Shown here one piece after another: positions 44,610 through 56,238 of a DNA stretch of 64,000 nucleotides (position 1 is its first letter; each line of letters opens with the position of its first letter). The stretch spans positions 19,629,645 to 19,693,644 of the forward strand of contig OV121088.1 in the NCBI GenBank assembly GCA_921293015.1, read 5' to 3'. The notes beneath the pieces are model-generated. The model was not told the DNA's origin. It was given only the letters and a program-made list of their open reading frames with translations, and made no database searches. The translations under genes and the position numbers were made by a program. Origin of the DNA: Phorcus lineatus. Lineage: Eukaryota > Mollusca > Gastropoda > Trochida > Trochidae.

Positions 44610-45110
44610 TGACCTGGAAGTACACCTCTGACATGGCCAAGACCCTGACTATGAAATGCATGTCCTCGCTGTCTTATCAAATCTGTTTCAACTTGAGCTC
44701 TTGCTCTGTCCATTTCGAGCTTAACATTTATTTCTGAATGTTAATGAGTAGAATAATGAGTTGAATGAAGAGTAAGTCTTCAGACATGCTTATATCACCA
44801 TATTTCAATAGTTTCCCTTTAAATAAGAGTGAATCATTAGTACTGCAATTTATGCGGTTGCATCTTTTATTTTCTATCACAGATCGCCCTTAGCAAATTG
44901 TCTCTGATAATTTCACGTAAGTGATTTCTGCAATCCTCCCTACAACTCGATTTTGGAATGCCATGAAAGATTTAATCATTGCGACGACTTTGATTTTCAA
45001 GATAGTCAACCTCATTCGTAAGTGTGGATATGTCACTTCTCAAGGGACACTTCTCTCTTTCAAGAGACTTGCATTTACTTGTAAGATCCGTTACATTGTC
45101 ATTTAATATT
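44610..45110 (-). pseudogene. LINE ORF1-like coiled-coil/RRM fragment
   Basis: On the minus strand from 45,105: DLTSKCKSLEREKC, then TLTNEVDYLENQSRRND, a stop, and IFHGIPKSS. A leucine-heptad coil ending in LE-x2-SRRN and leading to a (I/L)-x-HG(I/L)P strand is the hallmark of L1-type ORF1 proteins (Transposase_22 family), which coat LINE RNA. Near 44,720 a VKLEMDRAR stretch is the later ER-A-HR-like region. Stops and frame changes throughout. It is not obviously part of the plus-strand LINE fragments to its right. Confidence 0.65.
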
Positions 45111-45294
45111 GTGATTGACTGGGACATAACAAACTATTTTTATGAAAGGTCTGCCTGATAAGAGTCAACCTAAAGGCAACAACTTCTTAAATTCGGAAGG
45201 GTTACCAAGGTCAGCAGCGTGTCCTGGGATAGAGTAAACGCCTAAATGCAACAACAACACAATGACAGGATCGGCAACCATTGAATTGACTTAA

Positions 45295-45960
45295 GGACGG
45301 GGGTTATACAAGATCTTCTGGATGTAAGAGATGTATGGACTTATGATAAAGATGATTACGACCTATTGAATAGTTATATCAGTAGCATAGATTGGAATAA
45401 TCTGATAACCAACAACTCTGACATTGACGAAGCAACAAACATATTTTATGACCATATAGGAACACATATCAGAGAATGTATTCCATCAAAAAAGGTAACA
45501 ATTCGACCAAACGACAAACCATGGTAAAATTCGGAAATAAGACAGGAATCAAGAAAACGCAATCGATTGAGAAAAAAGGCCAAAAGAATTAATAGAATTG
45601 AGGATAAATTATCGTACCGTAAGCAAAGAAACAAAGTAAAACCACATGAAGTGTTATGCAAAGGAGCAGTATCTTTCGAACCTGGATGAATTTATAAATG
45701 AAAAGGAAACAAGCCATCATATTGGAAAGTGTTAAGGAGTCTAATCAAAGAATCGGGGTCTATGAACCCTATTGCGGCACTACGATTGAACGAAACGGAT
45801 AACAGCCCGAGTTTATTTTCTGATTTTTATAAAGTAGAATCATTAAATTCATATTTTGCTTAACCTGAAGTAGACAGAAATGGGCAGGTTAGACTAAACA
45901 ATACCCCCATATAGACTTGGTCTACACGAAAAGGGGAATAACCGCAGTAAACAAACCAAT
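45295..45960 (+). pseudogene. LINE ORF2 fragment: linker between endonuclease and RT
   Basis: Reads VIQDLLDVRDVWTYDKDDYD-like, then IRECIPSKKVTIRPNDKPW, a Lys/Arg-rich stretch (RKRNRLRKKAKR), and after a frame change KPSYWKVLRSLIKES. It parallels 46,600-47,050 of the neighbouring LINE, so both belong to one CR1-like family. Stops near 45,528 and later. No RT palm is present. Confidence 0.75.
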
Positions 45961-45974
45961 AAATTTAAAGGTGC

Positions 45975-46214
45975 AAGTGTAGATGTTATTCGTAGCGAAT
46001 TAGGGTTTAAAGATTATAAACTTCCAAACCAAAACCCAAAACTGAGAGAGCACTTCAGAGTTCAAAGTCACAATGGAATGAGGCAAACTTGAATAAAACA
46101 ACCAACCCAGGACATTATTGAAGCTAAGGATGCAATATACAAAGCCATAAAGACTTTTAACGATCCAGAGTTTCCAATCGCAAGGGCTCAACGAGGCAAT
46201 GTTAATAACTTATC
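45975..46214 (+). pseudogene. Unrecognised ORF remnant, left part (interrupted by a LINE)
   Basis: One frame reads KGASVDVIRSELGFKDYK, then REHFRVQSHNGMRQT, a stop, DIIEAKDAIYKAIKTFNDPE, and RAQRGNVNNLS. It breaks at 46,214 and continues in frame at 48,219-48,268 (QLTELDELLEKIKKN and a stop) once the LINE is set aside. The Lys/Glu pattern suggests a small helical protein. I do not recognise the family; a gag- or ORF1-like origin is possible. Confidence 0.45.
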
Positions 46215-48014
46215 TAGTAAAATTGCAATAGTTGGCGACTTGAATGTAAATTAATTGTCAGGAAGGAGTTCTCACTTAAAAAATATCCTTGAAAGAAAAC
46301 AGTTAAGAAACATAATTAAAGACCCTACTAGAATAACAGCAACAACCAGCACTCTGTTAGACCCAATAATAGTAAGTGATGAAATAAATGTCGATGATTG
46401 TGGTGTAATTAATTTTGACAAGAATATTTCTGACCATAAGAGAACATATATCGCAATCAATGAAAGTGTAAATACAAAAAGGTCTTACAAACGAGAGATA
46501 TGGTGTTACAACCAGGCAGATTTTTCTACTCTTGACAATCTTATTGAAGGCATATAATGGGCTGAATTATTTAAACGTTATGATGATATAAATGATATGT
46601 GCATTGTTTTTTATGAGAGACTAAATGATGTAGTTAAAAAATGTATTCCAACAAAAGAAGTAACTATTAGACCCAACAACAAACCATGGTCTGATTCAAA
46701 GCTTAGACGTGAATGTAGACGACGAGATAGGTTTAGAAAGAAAGCAAAAAGAACAGGCAAAGAAAACGACATCATCCTATACAAGAAACAGCGAAACAAA
46801 GTAAATAATATGTATAAGTATTTTGCCAAAGAAAATTTCTATGCAAATCTTGACGAATTTCTAACAGAATTGAATGCAGTAAGCAAACCATCATACTGGA
46901 AAATTCTGCGTCATGTTGTTAGAAAGTCAGAAGTAACGACAGATATACCGCCTCTTAGAATAAATGAGACTGATGACGGACCAGCTTTATTTACTGATAT
47001 TGAAAAGGCAACTAAGCTAAAGGAATATTTTAAATCTGTTTCTACTCTGGAAGATGGCAATAAACAGTTACCATACTTTGAGAAGCGAACAAGAAAAGAA
47101 TTATGTGCTATCTATATTACGCAGGATGAAATCTCCGACATTATAAAATGTTTACCTGAAAAAAAAACATGTGGTCCAGACAGAATAAGTCACAAATTAC
47201 TCAAGAATACTGTTGATTCAATAAGCAAAGTTTTATGTCTTTTATTTAATAAATCATTGCAATCATCTACGTATACAGATGCCTGGAAAGTAGCACATGT
47301 TTTACCCTTGTTTAAGAAAGGAGACCATTCTATTGCGTCAAATTACAGACCTATTTCCCTCATTTCCGGGTGGGAAAAATTATCAGAACGTAGAGAAAGG
47401 AGAAAGTTAACATTATATAATATAAAATACAGCGTAGCAGTGCACCATCATATCTGATAGAATTACTCCCTACCACCGTTGGTGATTCAACTCCTTATTT
47501 TCTTAGAAACGCAGACCAATTTGTTATTCCGTCTTATAGATTGAAACACTCAACCATGTCGTTTAACCCTTCAACCACATTGTTATGGAATAATATCCCA
47601 TTAGATAAGCGAAATTTACCATCAAGAGAAAAGTTTAAATCGTATTTGGAAAAACCCAATATTTCAGCACCTATTTACTTTTCATCAGGTATTCGCATTC
47701 TAAATATTCACCACACTCGTTTGAGATATCATGTAAGTGACTTAAATTATGATTTATTCAATGTTGTAATTAAGCCAGATTCAACATGCAAATGTGGTTA
47801 TTTATGCAAAAATGTTTTTCACTTTATGTTTGAGTGTCCAATATATGACTACCAGAGACGAATAATGTTCAACGTGTTACAACTGTATGTGAAAGATAAT
47901 GATGTAAATTTAGATTTACTTTTAAATGGCAGTAAGAACGTATCAGATCTGCACAATCAGACCATCTTCAAAGCAGTCCAACAATATATATCAAACAGTA
48001 AGCGATTCTCCTGA
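46215..48014 (+). pseudogene. ORF2 remnant of the CR1-like LINE
   Basis: Begins in the endonuclease (IAIVGDLNVN, then a stop; later NISDHKRTYIAIN with the SDH motif). The linker follows (CIPTKEVTIRPNNKPWSDSK, Lys/Arg-rich). The RT fingers are KTCGPDRISHKLLKN, VLPLFKKGDHSIASNYRPIS. After ISGWEK near 47,375 the sequence jumps, with no FADD palm motif, to the C-terminal region from about 47,430. That region includes YLIELLPTTVGDSTPYFLRN, SFNPSTTLLWNNIP and the knuckle TCKCGYLC...HFMFECPIYDYQRR. The last 157 codons (47,541-48,014) are open. Stops at 46,554 and near the junction. Loss of the palm makes reverse transcription impossible. Confidence 0.9.
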
Positions 48015-48207
48015 CTGCAGTATGTACAGTGTGTTAATTTGTATATTTCTTACTATACTATTTATGTAATATATCACTTTCCTTGTTACATATATGTTTT
48101 TGTGTAACTTGCTTTTGTAAATACTTGGGAGAAGGTTACCTAAGTTGGATAACTTGTACCTAATCCTTTTCTTCACTGAATAAAATATGTTTAAATCAAA
48201 TCAAATC
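46215..48207 (+). mobile_element. CR1-like LINE, internally deleted, with 11-bp TSD
   Basis: TSD AATAACTTATC at 46,204-46,214 and 48,208-48,218. The 3' tail is AAATC repeats (near 48,193-48,207). It is 5'-truncated in the endonuclease domain. The RT palm and thumb are deleted, so the coding part jumps from the RT fingers to the C-terminal region. Confidence 0.9.
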
Positions 48208-48218
48208 AATAACTTATC

Positions 48219-48268
48219 CCAACTAACAGAATTGGATGAACTACTAGAAAAGATAAAGAAAAATTAGC
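48219..48268 (+). pseudogene. Unrecognised ORF remnant, right part
   Basis: Continues 45,975-46,214 in the same frame after the TSD and ends KIKKN and TAG. Confidence 0.45.
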
Positions 48269-48269
48269 C

Positions 48270-49420
48270 AAATCGGACAACCAAGAACACAGACAATGTC
48301 CTTTTATAGAGAATAAAAGGTTTGGGAGATAAAAGGTTGGCATGTTAGGAAGCCGCTTCAACAAATAAAGAAGCATTATGATCACAGTTTCAGCGCGTTC
48401 GCCTGACTATTGAAAGGATATTAGTTGGATATACATCGCTCAGCATCTTCGAACTTTGTTTCAGGAACATTGAAATAACTGTTGCTAATATTGTAACATC
48501 GAAAGGCCAGATAGTCTCTACTTTGGTTCTTGCTATAACTGGAGGCCCGACTGCCACAACATAACCAAACCAGAAACCTATTAAACTCAAGGAATGTTCA
48601 CAATATATATAAAATAAAATTAGCAGTAAAGGCTGCAGCTGCATGACCGGGTATCATAGGAAGTATACTATCATGGCTTTTAAACTTTTTTGCTAAAACA
48701 GCATCGTGGTGAAGTAAAAATCTCTGGACAATGCTAGTGGCTATTGGTAGTTTGATAATTTTTAAAACTACAATCGCCAGCAATACTCAAACCAACTACT
48801 AAACTAAAAAAAATTCTATTCTCATGCTGTTGAAGAATGTATTGTTTATCCCCTTGTAAGTTTTTACTTTTAACATCATGTGATTTTTTTAGGTAATTCA
48901 GTATACACAACTGTTTAAATACTGTTTTACTTTATGTAAACATACCAATCTTTTGCAACAACGATTTTATTAATATAGCCTTCGACTTGACCAAACTTTC
49001 ATTAAACTGGGCGCAATGTACAAATCTAATCTAAAAAATCTACCTAGAAATCTTCCACGTTTGCCTGAAACTGTTTTTAGTAATTGAATGATGTCCCTTC
49101 GGACTGGATACTCATTATAGTTTAAGATTGATAACATAGTAATGCCCAGACATTTGTCCTAAAAATCGTTTAATCTTTGAAACGCTGGCTTAGTAAATCC
49201 TTTCGAATCATTGAGAAAATAGGTATCCCAGTGTATGTGAGTCTGCTTTATGAATGCAATTTGTTTTTTAAGGGTTGTATATTAAAGTGTGTTATTTTGT
49301 TATTGAAGGGGAATCTATATTTGATAGCTATTGCATGTCTCAATGCGTCTTTCTTTTCTGAATAAATATGACATCTGTCTGGCAACGTTTGAATAAGTCA
49401 ATTAAGTCCGTTATGCAAAA
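48270..49420. other. No recognised gene; hydrophobic minus-strand ORF pieces
   Basis: Minus-strand frames at 48,783-48,598 and 48,644-48,390 overlap and are hydrophobic (IGFWFGYVVAVGPPVIA; LKIIKLPIATSIVQRF), which might be a decayed membrane protein exon. There is no start context, splice site or family motif that I trust. The remainder to 49,420 is AT-rich and empty to my eye. Confidence 0.3.
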
Positions 49421-49429
49421 TTCCTCCCC

Positions 49430-50365
49430 ACTCACCCCGCAATGCAATAGTCAGTCAAAGAAGTATCTGAGACGTTTAGGGATGTTGACGTTCACATCCA
49501 TCCAGTTTATTCCAACGGTGTTTTATTAGATTACCGATCTCAGATCACTGATAGATTTTGAGGTTCAAATGGACAAGGTAGTGGACCATGACGCATGCTG
49601 TTTGTGAATTAGTGTAATCTTGCTGAAACAACTCCCTCTGTTTGTCAATAATCGTATGCATGTCCAATCCGAGGAAGTTGTTGATGAACTGATTTTCTGC
49701 TATATTCCCCTGAACCACCATTTAATCAGATCCTTTTGTGCTTGATATAGCTCTTCGTTACTTCACACTATTTCAGCCGAATCTGCCGACCTTTCGATGG
49801 AAATTGTTTGCAAAATATGCATTTTATCAATCATAAACATTACAAAGCAAATTATTCTCCATATCACCATCGCAGACAAAATTGTGATTCATCACTGAAG
49901 CAAACCTTCCAAAACTTTTTAAGGTTCAAGTTCTTGAAATTGTTCATAGCAGAGGCAATGACTGACCTTATAGGTCAAATATCGTATTCTCGAGAACGAT
50001 TCCGGCAAGGTAGGTCGAATTTTTTTCTCAAAAGAGGAATGTGTAGTGAAGTCTCCATTGTTTTGACAAAACGTTGACGTACTTGGTTGACCCGGATGAA
50101 GGAATTTTTGGCATGTGGAGGTAACTCTTGGAAAGACACATCTGGAGCTCTTTTTGGCGGAATTGGTTTGCAGGAAATATAGCAGTCCTATGAACGCCCA
50201 ATTGTCAGGAAAATGTGAATTGTGACTTGACGCTTACGGTTCGACTACAGTGACGTTCTTATTTTGCAATTAATTCTTGGCTTGCTGATAACCTCTTTTC
50301 CATGCACAGTATTTGAAATGATGAGGTACCACCTCCTTTCACACTTACTCTCCATTCAATTTTAC
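49430..50365 (-). pseudogene. Tc1-like transposase remnant
   Basis: On the minus strand the sequence reads QRFVKTMETSLHIPLLRKK, then FWKVCFSDESQFCLRW near 49,915-49,865. The W-x-V-x-FSDES-x-F-x-L motif carries the first catalytic Asp of Tc1/mariner transposases. About 250 bp on, ELFQQDYTNSQTACVMVHY corresponds to the QQDNA-x-x-H second-Asp region, with the Asp in place but neighbouring residues altered. Frame changes and many stops lie between. Termini were not located. This domain would cut and rejoin DNA at TA sites. Confidence 0.72.
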
Positions 50366-51094
50366 TATTCATTTTTGCTATATGACGTTTTTTCAGAAAC
50401 GCTTTAAAATACTTATTACAAAGGCCAAAAGGTCCAGATTGATTGGTTTTTGCTGGTAATAATCAGACAGCAATTACAGTCCCTTATAGGCAACTGCAAC
50501 CAAATTATTTTTGTCAAATATTCATCATTTTTCATTTCTTGGATAATAACATTATTTTTTGAAAAGCTTATCAGTTGAGATTTGACAACAATTTCGAATT
50601 CGTCTCGGGGCATGTTGTAAAAACAAATGACAATTTAGGAATAATTTGGTCAAAGAATTCAAATTAATTACTCTGTCTATTAATCATCAAATTAAACATT
50701 TTGCGTTGGTTGACAAATTCTACTACCAAGCATCCTACAAAAAAAATAGACATACATATTTCAACATGAACATTCATTAATGCTATTACAATTTACAACA
50801 CATCTTATTACAATTTACTACATATTTGATCTGAACATTTTATGGCACCCCCTACTACAATACACTGCACATATGTATACTACATTTTAACCCTTTTTCA
50901 TTACAAATCAACGCAATTATTACATATTACTGCATTTATTACATCTTAAATTGTAACAGGACGCAAAGACAGTGGATTCCATGTCCATTGTCAAACAATT
51001 GTCTGGCAACTCATTGGTATCGTATTTTTAATGTCCATGGTTTTATCATAATCTTCTAACAAATATAGCATTAAATATTAGACAACTACATAGG
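50366..51094. other. No supported gene
   Basis: AT-rich; 50,770-50,950 has loosely periodic CTATTACAATTTACAACA-type phrases, probably a degenerate repeat. Confidence 0.4.
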
Positions 51095-51370
51095 TTTTCA
51101 AAAGAAAAATAATTTCCTGTTCGAGCGACGGGGTCCTGATCTCAGATCATGACTGCGATCTTGGTTCTGTTGTGTGCTACCTTGCGAAGTAGAAGATCGC
51201 TTGTGTGCTGTAGCACTGTCCTGGTCGACATGTGGTTCTCTGGGCTCGTTCATAAGTTTGTTACCCTTGTAGTAGAATCTAAGCTTGGTGATCACTTCGA
51301 TTTCTGTGGAGCTCCTGTCAATGTGTCGATGTTAAGTCATTAGCGATCCAGACACCTTGATCTTTTAGGA
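51095..51370 (-). pseudogene. Unclassified ORF remnant
   Basis: Minus strand: LKDQGVWIANDLTSTH, a break, then EVITKLRFYYKGNKLMNEP, and a polar Ser/Gln/Arg-rich end (HDLRSGPRRSNRKLFFF). The base composition is more GC-rich than its surroundings and the frame is open for 65 codons. It may be a piece of a LINE ORF1 or gag-like protein; I cannot say which. Confidence 0.35.
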
Positions 51371-51424
51371 TACCCCTCATCTTCATCGAGTGCCATTTAA
51401 CCTCCCAGTGGTGTAAGATACAGG

Positions 51425-51480
51425 AGTGAGTGAGTGAGTTGGGGTTTAACGTGCTTTGAACAATATTTCAATCAAGGGAG
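51425..51480 (+). repeat. SINE 3'-domain fragment
   Basis: GAGTGAGTGAGTGAGTTGGGG then TTTAACGTGCTTTGAACAATA. It resembles the 3' domain of the neighbouring SINE (GTGAGTCAGGGTTTAAAGCCGC at 51,520) and is probably an older relative. Confidence 0.6.
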
Positions 51481-51514
51481 AAAGGGATACAGGAAAGATT
51501 ATCTCTAGTATGAG

Positions 51515-51831
51515 GTGAGGTGAGGTGAGTCAGGGTTTAAAGCCGCTTTCAAGATTATTTCACTTATATCGCGGCTGCTAGTATTATTGCAGGGAGAAAG
51601 CCCGCAACACTATTGTGGCTATGCATTGCGGTGAAACCTGCGAGCATCGGCTGGAACTAGCGAACCATGGGTGGTACTGCGCTGAATTTCAGTATAGCAT
51701 TGCACCCAAACCTGACTGCGTGTAGAACAGTTCTCTACTGCAGACAAAGTTGCCGAGCCCCTGGCGGGATTCGAACCACGGACCTCCTGATCCGAAGCCG
51801 AACGCGCTAACCACTGCGCTATCCCGTCCCC
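51515..51831 (-). mobile_element. tRNA-derived SINE (317 bp) with 12-bp TSD
   Basis: TSD CTCTAGTATGAG at 51,503-51,514 and 51,832-51,843. On the minus strand the head has an A-box-like GATAGCGCAGTGGTTAGCG and a B box GGTTCGAATCC (complement of 51,767-51,777), then a body and a tail of CTCAC repeats. The perfect TSD suggests fairly recent insertion. Confidence 0.93.
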
Positions 51832-52554
51832 CTCTAGTATGAGACAAATGTAACATGAAGAAATAAGAACATATAAGTAAACTATCTTTAGGTTTAATGT
51901 GATATAAAAGCCGCACAAAAGATATGTGTAATTGTAACTTAACATAGGACTTATCCCGATCGAAAGATAGGTAAACAAATAAAAAAGATGTTACATATCA
52001 GGTTGATTAAAATTATTCATTTAGAATCACATGATAATAACCATAAAGTATAAACCAACTTTGTTTTTGTGTCAGTTTGTGTTATTTTTACACAGTGGAA
52101 ATAAATATACCTTGTGTTGTGACTGTAATGATTGGAAAGATTTAGGACATTGGTTAACGAAAATATAGTATTTTCATATGGTTTCTTGACAGTAAGGCAA
52201 TTTGGCCGATTTATGTCTTACCAGGTGTGTTGTACACTAACATTAACATTTTAGAACCGTCAATACATTGATGAGAAAAAGTGATTATTATCGTTAAAGC
52301 AAAACTTAATTATGCCATTTCCAAATTAACCGCTGTCTCGAGCCTCCATTTTCAGTACGGGGGGGAGGGGGGGTGTCGCTGGTGTAAGTTGCAATATCAT
52401 TCTTTTCATTTCTTATTCTCATCTCTTTTCTTATCATTCGAACAAAACTGGTCTATTCAGCGTGGAAACATCCAAGGGACAACTGTGGAACGAGACATCC
52501 TTACAAGTAGTGCTAGTATACATTGTAGCTTTCAGCAACGCAATGGTCTGGTGT

Positions 52555-52996
52555 ACTTCCAAATCACACTTATAACACAGACCTGAAAACTGTTAAGTTT
52601 CTACCAAGCGGTGAATTTTGTGTCAGGTGCTTGGGGAGGACATGCTACAGACAAGCATATTAACCTGAACAGTGGAAAGTTGAAAATTTAACTCCCGGTT
52701 CGAGTCTGATGGCTGATCTTGGATTTCTAGTGACGGAGGAATTACGCTCGCTGGGAGTGAAGATGATCATACCTCATTTCAAAGGTAGAGAGAGGCCTCA
52801 GTTCTCTGCTGCTGAAGCTAGAGGCTCTGCACAGATCAGCAGTGCAAGAATCCACATTGAGCGTATCATCAAGCGCATCAAAACTTTTCAGATTTTGGAG
52901 AAGTCTGTTCGTATGGACCGAAAAGACTTGATAGAACAAACATTTCGTGTATGTGCCTACTTAGTGAACTTGCAACGGCCAATTGTAAAGGATTGA
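52555..52996 (+). pseudogene. DDE_4-type (ISL2EU/Harbinger-like) transposase C-terminal half
   Basis: Reads LKTVKFLPSGEF, a frame change, VSGAWGGHATDKHINL, a stop near 52,690, then LMADLGFLVTEELRSLG with the second catalytic Asp. HFKGRERPQFSAAEA follows, then RIHIERIIKRIKTFQIL with the catalytic Glu, and RVCAYLVNLQRPIV at the end. This order is typical of DDE_Tnp_4. It supplies the half of the core missing from the other ISL2EU copy, but from a different family. Upstream THAP/HTH exons were not found. It points toward the minus-strand YqaJ gene, the same convergent layout as at 39,210-44,349. Confidence 0.85.
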
Positions 52997-53580
52997 AAAT
53001 GTATTGTGAGGAAAAAAGCAACAACACTTGCGTTGAGGTTGATCAGTATATTTACAACCTATGTATATGACCCCCACTGTAAAAATATATTACTCTTGTC
53101 TAATTGTTGAAATAACATAGTTAAATAACATGTTCATTGATAGATGGACTATCATTGCAATACATTGTAGTTATTTCAAATAATGTAAGAATTGACACTG
53201 ACCACTTAATATGTTCATTTAGTGTGTACATTTTCAATTTGTTTACAAAATTATAATTTTTTATGGTTAAAACATTGCAGTTGTTTAATTACAAATCTGG
53301 ACAAAATGTATTCATATCCTTCCTTGTACAATGGTATTGTATTTATCTATGATAAATGTAACATTGAACATAAGGTTAAATCAACATGCATTTATTTACA
53401 TTGTTTTAAGCATACACGTGTGATAGCCATTTGATTTCAGTCTATGATTTTATGTTTCTCTATATATATATATGCTCTATTGTATACAATTACTCTTTAG
53501 TATACAATATACAAGGTTATAAAAAATTTGCCTTTACAAATTGTTTCTTTGTTATTTTTTACTATGGTCTTTTGTTACCA
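52997..53580. other. No supported gene
   Basis: AT-rich, with a short TA microsatellite at 53,460-53,472. It may be the 3' flank between the two convergent remnants. Confidence 0.45.
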
Positions 53581-54176
53581 TATCATTGCAAAATATCAGA
53601 CAGTTGTATTAAATGTGCACTTTGTGCACCTATCTTAAAGAGATCTTTGTGGTGTCTTGTAGCTCTGGCAGTGTAGGCCTTTCGGGCAACCGACTCGTAG
53701 CGCAGTCCATACTTCAGACTAGGAGCTGAGACGGACCGCTCATGAGGGTTGGCACCAAGTCGGTAGCCCATAACATTACGCACCAGGACATCAGGATCGG
53801 TTTTCCGGGTGGTTACGTATCTTACAATACGACCAAAGTTACTTGAGATCAGGCTGCCGTGCTTCTGCTGAAACCACTCCAGGTTACTGCTCAGGAAAGA
53901 GGGATGACTTGCGTCGTCAAAGGTCTGGTGAGGAAGAGAGGCGATAGGAAGAGGTCGGCTGGTGACAGTCACTTCAGAAGAGTAGGCAAGGTCTGGAGAA
54001 AGAAGGCTAGCAGTTGGAGGCAGGCAAGAGTGTGAAGTAGCTGGCTGTCTTGTACTGGAGAATCTGGATGGGTCCAGGGCATACACCCTAGGGCACACCC
54101 ACCCAAGATGGCCGGTTGCTTTGATGAGGTCAGCTCGAAAGTTGCTGACCTCCTCTGTCGTCAGTGGCCTAGTAAT

Positions 54177-54226
54177 GGTGCTGACGGTGGTCCCGTAGTC
54201 CCGTAGTCGGGACCACCGTCAGCACC
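54177..54226. repeat. Perfect 19-bp inverted repeat in the YqaJ exon
   Basis: GGTGCTGACGGTGGTCCCG (54,177-54,195) and its exact complement (54,208-54,226) are separated by a 12-base loop that contains a direct CCGTAGTC duplication. It shifts the reading frame of the host exon. Confidence 0.95.
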
Positions 54227-54729
54227 ACTACGCTCCTTGCTGCCAACGTCCTTGAATTGCTTGTGTCTCACTGCTGCAGCTGTAATCAAATACATTCAAC
54301 TTAAAACTGTAGCATAAAAAGTTTAATAGCCATTCAAATTGAAAAGCAGCATAAGTGAGCGCACTTTCTATGTGCAATGTCTAGAAATATTTGTTGATAG
54401 TTGTTTGATGTAAAGACACATGTTCATATAATTGCCTGGTCTGTTTAATGGAAAGCACCTTATAAAATATAATATTTATAATATGTTTATGACTTTCCTA
54501 AAGTGGAAAGACCTTTTTTATGATGTTCCACATGTGCCTAATGATAGCATTAATAATGGCTATTGTAATTATGTATATGATAGCATTTACTATTTACCTT
54601 TTGGGTTGATCCAGGAACAGAGCTTGTCCGTACAGGCAGGTTGACCAGAGGCTGTCTCCACTCCGTGTGCCTGCCACTCAGCCAACAGGCACAGCAAGGC
54701 TCCAACGTGGCCGCAAGTCTGGGTAAATC

Positions 54730-56238
54730 CGAACACAAATAAAACAATTTAATTTACTAGTACTTATCTAAGTTTCATGCTTATCTTTTCAGATAATTTG
54801 CATGCTGAAGTCGATGTCTGCTTTACCTTATATTTTTTTAATTACAAAATTTAGATAGATATTGAACACATTTATTAAATCCATAAGCAATTTAAAATAA
54901 TCAACAGTTAACAAAGCAAAAACAAGCCTATGGTGTACATAGGTTATCATTAAGCTTTGCACTACACAACTCACACAGTGAAAACATATGTTAGACAAAC
55001 ATGGGTCAGATATTATCTGTTCATGAAAATTAAATCATGTGATTTCTTGTACCACAAAAGTATGTGTAGAGACATGTATCATGTTACAAAATTGTCCCTT
55101 AGGGGAAACACAATTAATCTTAAGTCACAAGCAATATAGTTAGGATAAGATTTCTACATACAGAACATGTTCTTTAATATGTAGGTGTAAATAAATATAT
55201 ACACCTGTTCTCTCAATTACATCTTGTATCTACTATTTCAGACCATTTTTCAGTTTCAATTGCAATTAATATATTAATCAAATGGCAGGATTTATTTACT
55301 CAACTCACTGATATACTGTGCAAACAAATGTGAAAGACCTGAGAATAATTCACATAATAAAATGACATGGTTGAAGTAAATAATCATTTTGAATTAGTCT
55401 TGGCATAATTACACATGGCTTTGAGTACATAGGAAAAAATTGACAAATCTCGTCAAATACCTTGTATAACTCATCGTGTGAAGTAGAAATTAAGAAATTA
55501 ATATAAATATATAACTTTCTGCTTGACAAGATGCGATATACATGATATTCAACGAGAAATGTCTAATTATGTTTCCCAAATGTAGTAAATGACTTAACAC
55601 TATGAACGAAGTTGCTTGTCAAAGGCGACCATATCAAGTATGTCTTAAAGATCGGGTGAAATGCCCTATGGTCGATTTCGGAATTCGCTAAAAGGGATTA
55701 CAATTTGACGTGGACTCAACTTTAAATTTCTGAAATCGGCCGCTAAACAACATAAATACGGCTTTGTAATTAAACTGCCTAATTACGACCGGCGAGCAGA
55801 ACCTGAAAGGCCCTGTGGTCACTGAAGCGTGAATCTTTCGTGACGTGCTAGTTGGCATATCATCATACGCTCGTTATGTAAAACAACACTAGCCGATAGT
55901 AAATCTCGCAGTTAAACCGTCGGTTATACCTACTAAACGTTATCCAAACAACTCAAACCTTAAAGGAATCTAGTGTTTAATTCATTGTCTGGAAATTTCT
56001 ATTTTTGCAAGCGCAAGACCCTGATTAATTTCGATGCTGTGTGCACTTTCCTACGGAATGTTTTTAAAAGTCACGACCCTGCGCCATTTTGTCATAGTTA
56101 TAAGATTGCGCTATAACGCGTGAGATCCCGGAAGTATTTCTTACATGAACTATGCTCACTTATTGGACATTATATTGAGGGATGCACCGGCATCCTTACT
56201 CTCATAAATATATAACCTTTATTAAGTATTAACGCGTA
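54730..56238. other. Intron/intergenic, no supported gene
   Basis: Within the large gap between exons 1 and 2 of the SWIM/YqaJ gene. No recognisable ORF. A possible TTAA-bounded end near 55,962 was considered without finding a partner. Confidence 0.4.
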
